64,000 nt of DNA from Bradyrhizobium nitroreducens (GTDB taxonomy: Bacteria; Pseudomonadota; Alphaproteobacteria; Rhizobiales; Xanthobacteraceae). How positions within the stretch are numbered: the first letter of the stretch is position 1; each line of letters starts with the position of its first letter. Shown here piece after piece: positions 35,075 to 42,633 of the stretch. The DNA is taken from NCBI RefSeq assembly GCF_002776695.1, contig NZ_LFJC01000003.1, forward strand, positions 7,488,628-7,552,627, in the 5' to 3' direction. Made by a program: the position numbers and the translations under genes. The notes beneath the pieces are model-generated. The model did not search any database, had not been told where the DNA came from, and saw nothing but the letters and a program-made list of their open reading frames with translations.

Positions 35075-36880
35075 ATGAGTATGGCCACGACCGACACGCC
35101 CAAACCCGAGACCAAGTTCGATGCGGAAGCCTTCGCGATCAATGTCGCGCGGGCGATGGAGAGCGGCGGCAAGGCGCTCGCCGCCTATCTCAAGCCCCGC
35201 GAGAGCGGTGAGGTGCAGGATCGCCCGCCGGCCGAGCTTGCGGAAGTGGTCAAGACCTTCACCTCGGTCGCCGAATACTGGCTGTCGGATTCCTCCCGCT
35301 CGTCCGATCTGCAGACCAAGCTTGCCAAGGACTATCTCGACCTCTGGGGCTCGGCCGCGCGTCGCATGGCCGGCCAGGACGCGCCCCCTGCGATCGCGCC
35401 CTCGCCGCGCGACAAGCGCTTTGCCGACCCGGAATGGAAGTCGAACCAGTTTTTCGATTTCGTGATGCAGCTTTATCTGCTCACGACCAAATGGGCGCAG
35501 GAGCTGGTGCGCGACGCCGAGCTCGATCCGCACACCCGCCGCAAGGCCGAGTTCTACGTCCAGCAGGTCGCCAACGCGCTGTCGCCGTCCAATTTCGTGC
35601 TGACCAATCCGGAGGTGCTGCGCGAGACCGTGGCCAGCAGCGGCGAGAACCTCGCGCGCGGCCTGACCATGCTGGCCGAGGACATCGCAGCCGGAAAGGG
35701 CATGCTGAAGATCCGCCAGTCCAATCCGGACAACCTCGTCGTCGGCGTCAACATGGCGACGACGCCGGGCAAGGTGATCTACCAGAACGAGATGATGCAG
35801 CTGATCCAGTATTCGCCGACCACGGAGACGGTGCTGCGCACCCCGCTCCTGATCGTGCCGCCCTGGATCAACAAGTTCTACATCCTCGATCTCAAGCCGG
35901 AGAAATCCTACATCAAGTGGTGCGTCGACCAGGGCATCACCGTATTCGTGATCTCATGGGTCAATCCCGACAAGCGGCTCGGCAACAAGAGCTGGGAAGA
36001 CTACATGAAGGAAGGCCCGCTCACGGCGATGGACGTGATCGAGAAGCTGACCGGCGAGATGAAGGTGCACACCGCCGGCTATTGCGTCGGCGGCACGATG
36101 CTCGCGACCACGCTGGCCTGGCTCGCCGAGAAGCGCCGCCAGCGCGTGTCGTCGGCGACGTTCTTTGCGGCGCAGGTCGACTTCACCCATGCCGGTGATC
36201 TCCTCGTCTTCGTCGACGAGGACCAGATCGCATCGCTCGAGCAGGACATGAAGGCGGCCGGCGTGCTCGAAGGCTCCAAGATGGCGATGGCCTTCAACAT
36301 GCTGCGCTCCAACGACCTGATCTGGTCCTACGTCGTCAGCAACTACCTGAAGGGCCAGCAGCCGAGCGCGTTCGACCTGCTGCACTGGAATTCCGACGCG
36401 ACGCGCATGACCGCGTCGAACCATTCCTATTATCTGCGCAATTGCTATCTGGAGAACCGCCTCTCCACCGGCACGATGGTGCTCGACAACACGCTGCTCG
36501 ATCTCTCCAAGGTCAAGGTGCCCGTCTACAACCTCGCCACGCGCGAGGACCATATCGCGCCGGCGGAATCGGTGTTGTACGGCTCGCAGTTCTTCGGCGG
36601 CCCCGTGAAATACGTGCTGTCGGGTTCGGGCCATATCGCGGGCGTCGTCAATCCGCCAGCCTCGAACAAGTATCAGTACTGGACCAACGACAACATCAAG
36701 GACGTCAACGTCGCGCAGTGGATGAAGGGCGCGGTGGAGCACAAGGGTTCGTGGTGGCCGGACTGGCGCCAATGGCTGGGCGAGCTCGATCCGGAGCAGG
36801 TCCCGGCGCGCGTACCGGGGAACGAAGCATTCCCGCCGATCGAGGACGCGCCTGGCAGCTATGTCAGGGTTCGCGCATAG
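35075..36880 (+). CDS. phaC: Class I poly(3-hydroxyalkanoate) synthase
   Basis: 601-residue polymerase that joins 3-hydroxyacyl-CoA into PHB granules. The lipase-like box is AGYCVGGTML with nucleophile C337; the catalytic Asp is in YNLATREDHIAP and the His in GSGHIAGVVNPP. Full length for class I. Start ATG 35075 (MSMATTD) with a second ATG at 35081. The 250 bases upstream hold no gene and are presumably its control region. Confidence 0.95.
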   Translation: MSMATTDTPKPETKFDAEAFAINVARAMESGGKALAAYLKPRESGEVQDRPPAELAEVVKTFTSVAEYWLSDSSRSSDLQTKLAKDYLDLWGSAARRMAGQDAPPAIAPSPRDKRFADPEWKSNQFFDFVMQLYLLTTKWAQELVRDAELDPHTRRKAEFYVQQVANALSPSNFVLTNPEVLRETVASSGENLARGLTMLAEDIAAGKGMLKIRQSNPDNLVVGVNMATTPGKVIYQNEMMQLIQYSPTTETVLRTPLLIVPPWINKFYILDLKPEKSYIKWCVDQGITVFVISWVNPDKRLGNKSWEDYMKEGPLTAMDVIEKLTGEMKVHTAGYCVGGTMLATTLAWLAEKRRQRVSSATFFAAQVDFTHAGDLLVFVDEDQIASLEQDMKAAGVLEGSKMAMAFNMLRSNDLIWSYVVSNYLKGQQPSAFDLLHWNSDATRMTASNHSYYLRNCYLENRLSTGTMVLDNTLLDLSKVKVPVYNLATREDHIAPAESVLYGSQFFGGPVKYVLSGSGHIAGVVNPPASNKYQYWTNDNIKDVNVAQWMKGAVEHKGSWWPDWRQWLGELDPEQVPARVPGNEAFPPIEDAPGSYVRVRA

Positions 36881-36944
36881 CGGAATCGGCTGTGCTTTCG
36901 TATAGACTTCCGCTCATCACAGCGACGACAGAGGGGACCGCACC

Positions 36945-37343
36945 ATGACGCGCGAATTGTTCTGGTTGACACTGACGGTGATCCTGACCGGGATCCTCTG
37001 GATTCCCTACATCATCAACCGCTGCCAGGTTCGTGGCCTTTCCGGCGCCATGGCCAATCCCTCGCGCAACGACAAGCCGCAAGCGGACTGGGCGAACCGG
37101 CTGATGTTCGCGCATGACAACGCGGTCGAGAACCTCGTGATCTTCGCGCCGCTGGTGCTGATCCTGAATGCGATCGACTATTCCTCGAAATGGACCGTGC
37201 TCGCCTGCGCCGTCTATTTCTGGTCCCGCGTCGCGCATCTGATCGTCTATGCGATCGGCATCCCGGTGTTCCGCACGCTGGCCTTCACCGTCGGCTTCCT
37301 CGCCCAGGCCGTGCTGGCGCTCGCGATTTTCAAGGTGGTTTGA
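36945..37343 (+). CDS. MAPEG-family membrane protein
   Basis: 132-residue protein with about four hydrophobic segments and the MAPEG signature RLMFAHDNAVENLVIFAPLV. Members include glutathione-dependent membrane enzymes; function here is unknown. GAGGGG precedes the ATG. Its last 9 codons and flank are repeated, imperfectly, 920 bases downstream (38233-38270), on the far side of the carbamoyltransferase-like gene. Confidence 0.88.
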   Translation: MTRELFWLTLTVILTGILWIPYIINRCQVRGLSGAMANPSRNDKPQADWANRLMFAHDNAVENLVIFAPLVLILNAIDYSSKWTVLACAVYFWSRVAHLIVYAIGIPVFRTLAFTVGFLAQAVLALAIFKVV

Positions 37344-37350
37344 GAGCTCG
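37313..37350 (+). repeat. Direct repeat, left copy (MAPEG 3' end)
   Basis: 38 bases covering the end and stop of the MAPEG gene (LALAIFKVV stop). They match 38233-38270 at 32 of 38 positions. The copies bracket the carbamoyltransferase-like gene. Confidence 0.75.
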
Positions 37351-37366
37351 CCCCCAAGGTGCGCCA

Positions 37367-38233
37367 ATGCGTAGCGAAGCCAATCGGGACTTCGTTCAGT
37401 TCCACGACCTCGGCGCAGAGACGATCCTGTCCATTATCGGCCGCGCGCAGTTGCTGGCGGCCGCGTGGACTGACCGCGACATGCCGCAGAGCCTCGCTGG
37501 CAGGCGTGTCGCCCTCATCGCAGACGATGGCGGCTGGCGGAATACAACGGCCTTCGATCTCGGCGTGAGGACCATGGGCGGCATCTGTGTTCAGCCCCCG
37601 ATCAGATTCAATGTCCGTGAGGGGACGGCCGATCTCGCAGGATATCTCGACAATTGGTTCGACATCCTGGTCGTGCGCACACGGGAGTTGCCGACCTTGC
37701 GCGAGCTCGCGTCGAGCGCTAAGGCCCCCGTCATCAATGCGAGAACGCGGTCAAATCACCCGTGCGAGACACTCGGCGATCTCGCTTATATCGCTGGCAA
37801 GCGCAAATCTCTGGAGGGTCTGAAGGCCGTTGGCATTGCCCCCGACGGCAATATCCTGCGGTCATGGGTCGAAGCCTCGATCTCGCTGCCGATCCAGGTG
37901 ACGCAGGTCTATCAGGAAGACTGGCATATCAAGGATATCGCGAGCCCGAACTTCACCGCGAGCGCCAGTCTGGAAAGCCTGCGCGATGCGGATGTGATCA
38001 TCACGGATTGCTGGCCTGATGGCGGGTCTGCTGATCAACTCTTCGAATATCAGGTATCGGCATCCCTCCTCGACCGATGCCGTTCCGACGTTATATTCCT
38101 ACCCTGCCCTCCGGTGACCCGAGGCAAAGAGGTCAGCGCCGATGCGATGAGCCATCCCACGTGTCAGAGCACGTTGGCGAAGGCCTATTTGCTCCACGCG
38201 CAGAACGCGCTTCTGGAATGGGTCGCCGAATAG
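37367..38233 (+). CDS. Divergent aspartate/ornithine carbamoyltransferase-fold protein
   Basis: 288-residue protein related to ornithine carbamoyltransferase. The fold is recognised from IADDGGWRNTTAFDLG (residues 51-66, in place of the STRT carbamoyl-phosphate loop), NHPCETLGDLAYI (130-142, the HPxQ region) and DVIFLPCPPVTRGKEVSADAM (241-261, the HCLPxxRGxEV region). Key residues are changed: only the Arg of STRT remains, the HCLP His is Pro, and the SMG ornithine loop is not evident. It may have another substrate or be a non-catalytic paralogue. Its stop codon abuts the right copy of the MAPEG-end repeat, and lower GC bias suggests an insertion. Confidence 0.72.
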   Translation: MRSEANRDFVQFHDLGAETILSIIGRAQLLAAAWTDRDMPQSLAGRRVALIADDGGWRNTTAFDLGVRTMGGICVQPPIRFNVREGTADLAGYLDNWFDILVVRTRELPTLRELASSAKAPVINARTRSNHPCETLGDLAYIAGKRKSLEGLKAVGIAPDGNILRSWVEASISLPIQVTQVYQEDWHIKDIASPNFTASASLESLRDADVIITDCWPDGGSADQLFEYQVSASLLDRCRSDVIFLPCPPVTRGKEVSADAMSHPTCQSTLAKAYLLHAQNALLEWVAE

Positions 38234-38270
38234 CTGGCGCTGGCGATCTTCAAGGTGCTGTGAGCGCGCG
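38233..38270 (+). repeat. Direct repeat, right copy (remnant of a MAPEG 3' end)
   Basis: This copy still encodes LALAIFKVL plus stop in the MAPEG frame but has no gene in front of it. It begins at the last base of the carbamoyltransferase-like stop codon. It looks like the displaced original 3' end of the MAPEG gene. Confidence 0.75.
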
Positions 38271-38276
38271 CCGCGC

Positions 38277-38870
38277 TCAGCCGCTCTTCTGCGCGACGAC
38301 GAACAGCATCGATGCGGCCTTGTCGTCGAAGCCCTTGACCTCGCCGGTGTCGATCGTCAGCCCGCTCCAGTTGCCCGCCTCGGCGTAGGTCGCCCGCAGC
38401 CAGTCCGGCGAGGGATAATTGTAATAGCGGTTCAGCGTGTCGCGGCCATCGACCTCGCCGGCCTTGTAGCTGGCGTAGAAAAAGCCGGCCGGTTTCAGCG
38501 CGCGCCAGATTCGCGCAAGAATCCCGGCGAGTTCGGGTCTCGGCACATGCAGCAGGCACGCATTGGCCCAGATGGCGTCATAGGCCTCGGTCCCGTCGAG
38601 CTGTTCGAACAGCAGGGTCTCGACGGGATGGCCGAGACGGCGCGAGGCGACCTCGGCCATTTCCGGCGATCCGTCGGTGGCGCGAACAGTGAAGCCGCGC
38701 GCCAGCATCTCCGCGGTATCGCCGCCGGCGCCGCATCCGAGTTCGAGAATGGAAGCACCCGGCGCGAGCCGAGCGAGAAACGCAGTCAGTCGCGCCAGGC
38801 GCGAGGTGATCTCGCGCCTGGCATAGGCTTCGGCGTTGCCGCGGTAGAATTGCAGCGTCTCTTCGTCCAC
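38277..38870 (-). CDS. Class I SAM-dependent methyltransferase
   Basis: 197-residue methyltransferase. SAM-binding motif I is LELGCGAGGDTAEML, motif II VRATDGSPEMAEVA, and post-motif ANACLLHVPRPELAGIL. The substrate is unknown. It starts 12 bases after the argC stop on the same strand and is the likely last gene of the paiB-argC-argC unit. Confidence 0.88.
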   Translation of the reverse strand: MDEETLQFYRGNAEAYARREITSRLARLTAFLARLAPGASILELGCGAGGDTAEMLARGFTVRATDGSPEMAEVASRRLGHPVETLLFEQLDGTEAYDAIWANACLLHVPRPELAGILARIWRALKPAGFFYASYKAGEVDGRDTLNRYYNYPSPDWLRATYAEAGNWSGLTIDTGEVKGFDDKAASMLFVVAQKSG

Positions 38871-38882
38871 TGTCGCCTCACA

Positions 38883-39929
38883 TCACGGGAACAGCGCGAT
38901 CTGATCCAGCCCCAACGTCTCGGGCAACCCGAACATCAAGTTCATGTTCTGGATCGCCTGCCCGGCCGAGCCCTTCACCAGATTATCGAGCGTGGAAATG
39001 ACGATCGCCCGGTTCTTGATGCGGTCGGCGACGACACCGATCTGCACATAGTTGGAACCGCGGACATTCTGCGTCTGCGGCAGCACGCCCTTTTTGGCGA
39101 CATGCACGAAGGGTTCGTTGACGTAGGCCTGCTCGAGCGCGGCCCGCAAATCGTCGGGCGTCGCGCCATTGAGCTTTACGTAGGACGTGCAGAGCTCGCC
39201 GCGCGCCATCGGGATCAGATGCGGCGTAAAGTTCACCGTGACCGCAGAGCCGGCGGCGAGGCCGATCTCCTGCTCGATCTCGGGCGCATGCCGGTGGGTG
39301 CCGACCGAATAGGGCGAAAGCCCCTCGCCCGCCTCGCTGAACAACGTGTTCTGTTTTAGCCCGCGTCCGGCGCCGGTGACGCCCGATTTCGCGTCGATGA
39401 CGATGTCGTCGACGTCGATCAGTCTGGCCTTCGCAAGCGGTACCAGCGCGAGCAGCGCCGCCGTGGGGTAGCAGCCGGGACAGGCGACGAGCCGCGCCGA
39501 CGCGATTTTTTCGCGATAGAATTCGGTGAGACCGTAGACCGCCTCGCCCTGCAATTCGAGCGCCCGATGCTCATGGCCGTACCATTGCGCATAGGTGTTC
39601 TTGTCCCGAAGCCTGAAATCGGCGGACATGTCGAGGACCTTGATATCAGGATTTGCCTTCAGGACCGCGGCGATGATGTCCTGCGTGGTCCCGTGGGGCA
39701 GTCCGCAGAACACCGCATCGAGCTTGCTCCAGTCGACCTTTTCCCATTCCACGAGCCTAGGCAGCTCCAGCATGAAGAAATGCGGAAACACCTCGCTCAT
39801 GGCTTTGCCGGCATGGGTATTGGCAGTGAGTGCGGTGATCTCGGCATTCGGATGCCGCGCCAACAGGCGCACCGCGTCGGCGCCGGTGTAGCCGGAGGCG
39901 CCGAGAATGCCGATTTTCTTCGTGCTCAT
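38883..39929 (-). CDS. argC: N-acetyl-gamma-glutamyl-phosphate reductase, type 1
   Basis: 348-residue NADPH-dependent reductase, third step of arginine biosynthesis. The Rossmann motif is GILGASGYTGAD, the catalytic Cys lies in VACPGCYPTAALLAL, and the His in GTHRHAPEIEQ. Length and motifs fit the common (type 1) family. A second, type 2 argC lies 26 bases upstream in the same direction. Confidence 0.93.
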   Translation of the reverse strand: MSTKKIGILGASGYTGADAVRLLARHPNAEITALTANTHAGKAMSEVFPHFFMLELPRLVEWEKVDWSKLDAVFCGLPHGTTQDIIAAVLKANPDIKVLDMSADFRLRDKNTYAQWYGHEHRALELQGEAVYGLTEFYREKIASARLVACPGCYPTAALLALVPLAKARLIDVDDIVIDAKSGVTGAGRGLKQNTLFSEAGEGLSPYSVGTHRHAPEIEQEIGLAAGSAVTVNFTPHLIPMARGELCTSYVKLNGATPDDLRAALEQAYVNEPFVHVAKKGVLPQTQNVRGSNYVQIGVVADRIKNRAIVISTLDNLVKGSAGQAIQNMNLMFGLPETLGLDQIALFP

Positions 39930-39955
39930 CAGACGTTCCCTCAGCGCTGGATCGG

Positions 39956-40939
39956 TTACGCCTCTGCCAGCCCGAGCATCAGCCGCATGTTCTGCACGGC
40001 CGCGCCCGAGGCTCCCTTGCCGAGATTGTCCAGCCGGGCGACCAGCACCGCCTGGTGATATTTGTCGCTGGCGAAGACGTAGAGCTCGAGCATGTTGGTC
40101 TCGTTGAGCGCCTCCGGCTCGAGCCGGCCGCCCTTGGTCGCCTCGTTCTGGAGCGGCATCACCTTGACGTATTTCGAGCCGGCGTAGCGCTTGGCGAGCG
40201 CGGCCTGAAGGTCGGCACCACCAGGCTTGCCCGGCAGGGTGTCGAGCTGGAGCGGCACCGAGACCAGCATGCCCTGCCGGTAGTTGCCGACCGAGGGAAT
40301 GAAGATCGGCCGCCGCGTCAGGTTCGAGTAGAGCTGCATCTCCGGCAGATGCTTGTGCTCGAAGCCGAGACCGTAGAGCTCGAAGGACGGCGCGCTGCCG
40401 TCTTCAAAGCTTGCGATCATCGACTTGCCGCCGCCGGAATAGCCGCTCACCGCGTTGACGGTGACGGGATAGTCGGACGGCAGCAGGCCGGCATCGACGA
40501 TCGGCCGCAGCAGCGCGATCGCGCCGGTCGGATAGCAGCCGGGATTGGAGACCTTTCTCGCGGCCTTGATCTTGCCGGCCTGGTCCGGCGTCAGTTCCGG
40601 AAAGCCGTAGGCCCAGTCGGGCGCGACCCGGTAGGCCGTCGAGGCGTCGAGCACCTTGGGGCCCGAGGCGCCCATGCTGTCGATGAGCGCGACCGTCTCC
40701 TTTGCTGCATCGTCGGGCAGGCAGAGGATGACGAGGTCGACCTCCTCCATGAGCGCCTTCTTTGCGGCGGGATCCTTGCGCTTGTCGTCAGGGATCGTCT
40801 TCACGACGACGTCGTTCTGGTGCTTCAGCCGCTCGTTGATGCCGAGCCCGGTGGTGCCGGAGCCGCCGTCGACGAAGACGGTGGCGGGCTTCTTGGCCGC
40901 GCTGGTGGCCGGGGCTTTGGTTGTGTCCGCGAGGCTCAT
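39956..40939 (-). CDS. argC: N-acetyl-gamma-glutamyl-phosphate reductase, type 2
   Basis: 327-residue enzyme of the shorter type 2 ArgC family. The nucleotide motif is VFVDGGSGTTGLGI, the catalytic Cys lies in VSNPGCYPTGAIALL, and the family region FEHKHLPEMQLYS is present. It does the same reaction as type 1 by current assignment. It overlaps the paiB-like gene by 4 bases (ATGA). An Ala/Lys-rich N-terminal lead (ADTTKAPATSAAKKPA) precedes the Rossmann strand. Confidence 0.92.
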   Translation of the reverse strand: MSLADTTKAPATSAAKKPATVFVDGGSGTTGLGINERLKHQNDVVVKTIPDDKRKDPAAKKALMEEVDLVILCLPDDAAKETVALIDSMGASGPKVLDASTAYRVAPDWAYGFPELTPDQAGKIKAARKVSNPGCYPTGAIALLRPIVDAGLLPSDYPVTVNAVSGYSGGGKSMIASFEDGSAPSFELYGLGFEHKHLPEMQLYSNLTRRPIFIPSVGNYRQGMLVSVPLQLDTLPGKPGGADLQAALAKRYAGSKYVKVMPLQNEATKGGRLEPEALNETNMLELYVFASDKYHQAVLVARLDNLGKGASGAAVQNMRLMLGLAEA

Positions 40940-41604
40940 GGAACGCTCCTTTCGAGCTTGTTGGTTTCGGCCGCGAAGGCTTCCGGCCTCACGTCCTGCA
41001 TCAGCTGCGCAATCGCTCTGGCATCGGCCGCGGGCTGCGCGCCGAGCGCATTGGCGATCGCAATATAATCGGCGTCGGATTTGTGCTGGTTGAGCTTGAA
41101 GCTGCCTTCGACCTCTTCAACCGTCATGACCAGCCCCACGATCCCCTTCTTCATGGCTTCGAGCCGGCCGGCGGTCATCTTGCCCGACGTCCACGGCTTC
41201 TTCGGCAGCAGCCAGCTCTCGAACTTGTCGCTGAGCGTGTCGATCTGCACCGCCAGCTCAGCATCCGACAACAACCGCACCGGTCCGCTCAGATGCACCG
41301 CCTGATACAGCCAGGTCGGAACCTGATCGGGCGAGACGTACCAGTCCGGCGAGACGTAGGCATCGGGGCCATTGACCGCGAGCAGCCAGGACGCATCGCC
41401 GCCCGCCAGCCTTAGCAGCGGATTGTGACGGGCGACGTGAAAGGCGGCCTGCGGCGTCCCGTCGGCGGCAAAGGTCAGATAGAACGGCAGCGGCGAGGCA
41501 ACCGGTTTGTTGCCGTCAAAGGCACACATGGTGCCGAAGCCGCGCTCTTCCGCGAATTTCAGGCTCGCGGTGCGGTCTTGCTTGAAATGGGGTGGCGTGT
41601 ACAT
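40936..41604 (-). CDS. FMN-binding negative regulator, PaiB family
   Basis: 222-residue protein starting MYTPPHF, the hallmark of the PaiB family (split-barrel FMN-binding fold). Other conserved parts are YVSPDWYVSPDQVPTWLYQAVH and FKLNQHKSDADYIAIA. In Bacillus PaiB represses sporulation and protease genes, but most members are uncharacterised. CAGGAG lies 6 bases before the ATG. It is the first full gene of a unit with two argC genes and a methyltransferase and follows the Arg-rich leader ORF. Confidence 0.88.
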   Translation of the reverse strand: MYTPPHFKQDRTASLKFAEERGFGTMCAFDGNKPVASPLPFYLTFAADGTPQAAFHVARHNPLLRLAGGDASWLLAVNGPDAYVSPDWYVSPDQVPTWLYQAVHLSGPVRLLSDAELAVQIDTLSDKFESWLLPKKPWTSGKMTAGRLEAMKKGIVGLVMTVEEVEGSFKLNQHKSDADYIAIANALGAQPAADARAIAQLMQDVRPEAFAAETNKLERSVP

Positions 41605-41633
41605 CGTGGTCTCCTGCTGGGCCTCCTAGGGGG

Positions 41634-41689
41634 CCGCCGGATCAGATCGCGCTGACAGGAGAGAGAATGCCGCGGATCGGATCCAGCGG
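41634..41689 (-). promoter_or_regulatory. Candidate attenuator with two mutually exclusive stems
   Basis: On the minus strand CCGCTGGATC (41680-41689) can pair locally with GATCCGCGG (41670-41678). Alternatively it can pair with GATCCGGCGG (41634-41643) in a 10-bp stem with one G-U pair, next to the paiB ribosome binding site. The pairings exclude each other, as in attenuators. No T-run follows, so any control would be translational or Rho-dependent. Found by eye; no folding energy was computed. Confidence 0.4.
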
Positions 41690-41703
41690 CAAAGACGATG
41701 ATC

Positions 41704-41781
41704 TCAAACGCGATCGACCGCCCAAACCGCAAGACTGCGGCGGCGGCGACGGGCGAACAGGATGGTCGCGGCGTTGATCAT
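41704..41781 (-). CDS. Putative arginine leader peptide (25 codons, five Arg codons in a row)
   Basis: A small ORF on the minus strand, starting MINAATILFA, then five consecutive arginines at residues 11-15 (CGT CGC CGC CGC CGC), then SLAVWAVDRV and TGA. The ATG lies only 8 bases after a near-consensus -10 box, so the mRNA would be leaderless or almost so; S. meliloti trpL is a known leaderless leader peptide. It lies 99 bases before the paiB-argC-argC unit. A run of codons for the end product is the classic mark of ribosome-mediated attenuation. No expression evidence is possible here. Confidence 0.55.
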   Translation of the reverse strand: MINAATILFARRRRRSLAVWAVDRV

Positions 41782-41789
41782 GGCGCGGG

Positions 41790-41818
41790 GCTATAAGGCC
41801 GGATCTGGTCTTCGTCAA
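41790..41818 (-). promoter_or_regulatory. Strong sigma-70 type promoter of the leader-paiB-argC unit
   Basis: Reading the minus strand, TTGACG (41818-41813), a 17-base spacer and TATAGC (41795-41790) form a near-consensus promoter. It lies just after the dedA stop codon (41830), so the argC unit has its own transcript. The predicted start falls at or within a few bases of the leader ATG (41781). Confidence 0.7.
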
Positions 41819-41829
41819 GGTTTGGAGCG

Positions 41830-42360
41830 TCAGATCACCCGCCAGATCCATTCCATGATCTTGGCAAGCACATCGCCGAACAGCAGGAGCACGGCGGACC
41901 ACACCAGGGCGGAGATGAAATTAGCCGCCTGAAAGCTCCAATAGGGCATCTCGAAGATGCCGGCCGCGAGCGGCACCGAGGCGCGCAAGGGACCGAAGAA
42001 GCGGCCGATGAAGATGCTGGGGATGCCCCAGCTGCGCACAAAAGCCTCGCCTCGGGGCAAGAGGCCTGGATAGCGCGAGAGCGGCCACATCTCGGCGACC
42101 TTCTCCTTGTAGCGATAGCCGAACCAGTAGGAGACCCAGTCGCCCAGCGCCGCGCCGAGGCCGCCGGCGATCCAGACCGGATAAAAGCTGATGCCGCTCA
42201 CCCCGATCAGCGCACCGATCGCCACCAGCGCCCCCCAGGCGGGGACCAGCAGCGAGATGAAGGCGAGCGATTCCCCGAAAGCGAGCAGGAACACGACCGG
42301 AGCCGCCCAAGTCTGGTGAGCACGCACGAAATCGGCCAGGGCGTGCGCAAACTGCTCCAT
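41830..42360 (-). CDS. DedA-family membrane protein
   Basis: 176-residue integral membrane protein (SNARE-associated/DedA family). Conserved parts are FGESLAFISLLVPAW and GRFFGPLRASVPLAAGIFEM, with the characteristic F/G-R-F-x-GP-x-R motif. DedA proteins recycle undecaprenyl phosphate or flip lipids. ATG at 42360. Confidence 0.9.
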   Translation of the reverse strand: MEQFAHALADFVRAHQTWAAPVVFLLAFGESLAFISLLVPAWGALVAIGALIGVSGISFYPVWIAGGLGAALGDWVSYWFGYRYKEKVAEMWPLSRYPGLLPRGEAFVRSWGIPSIFIGRFFGPLRASVPLAAGIFEMPYWSFQAANFISALVWSAVLLLFGDVLAKIMEWIWRVI

Positions 42361-42633
42361 CAAAAATAGCCTTCCCGCCCCGTCTCAAGGTGCTGCTCGA
42401 TGAAAAGGACTGGTAAGCCAAGGGGTTGTGTGACATCAAGTCACAAAATCCGACACGACCCGGGCGGGGACGTCAAATTGCCGGGAATGGCTGGGCCTGC
42501 GGCGTAAAATCGCCGGGATTGGCTCCCAACCACACCGCCCGGCCCGCCCTGCGATAACCTTTCCTGGTCAGAAGTGGCATAGTCGGCCCAATCGATTCGC
42601 CGCTCCTGCGGCCCTCGGAACGCATCAAGATAC

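Noticed and set aside
41605..41703. Intrinsic terminator in the leader region of the argC unit
   Set aside because: Hairpins are present but none is followed by a T-run, so a classical terminator is not supported; only a translational or Rho-type mechanism remains possible.
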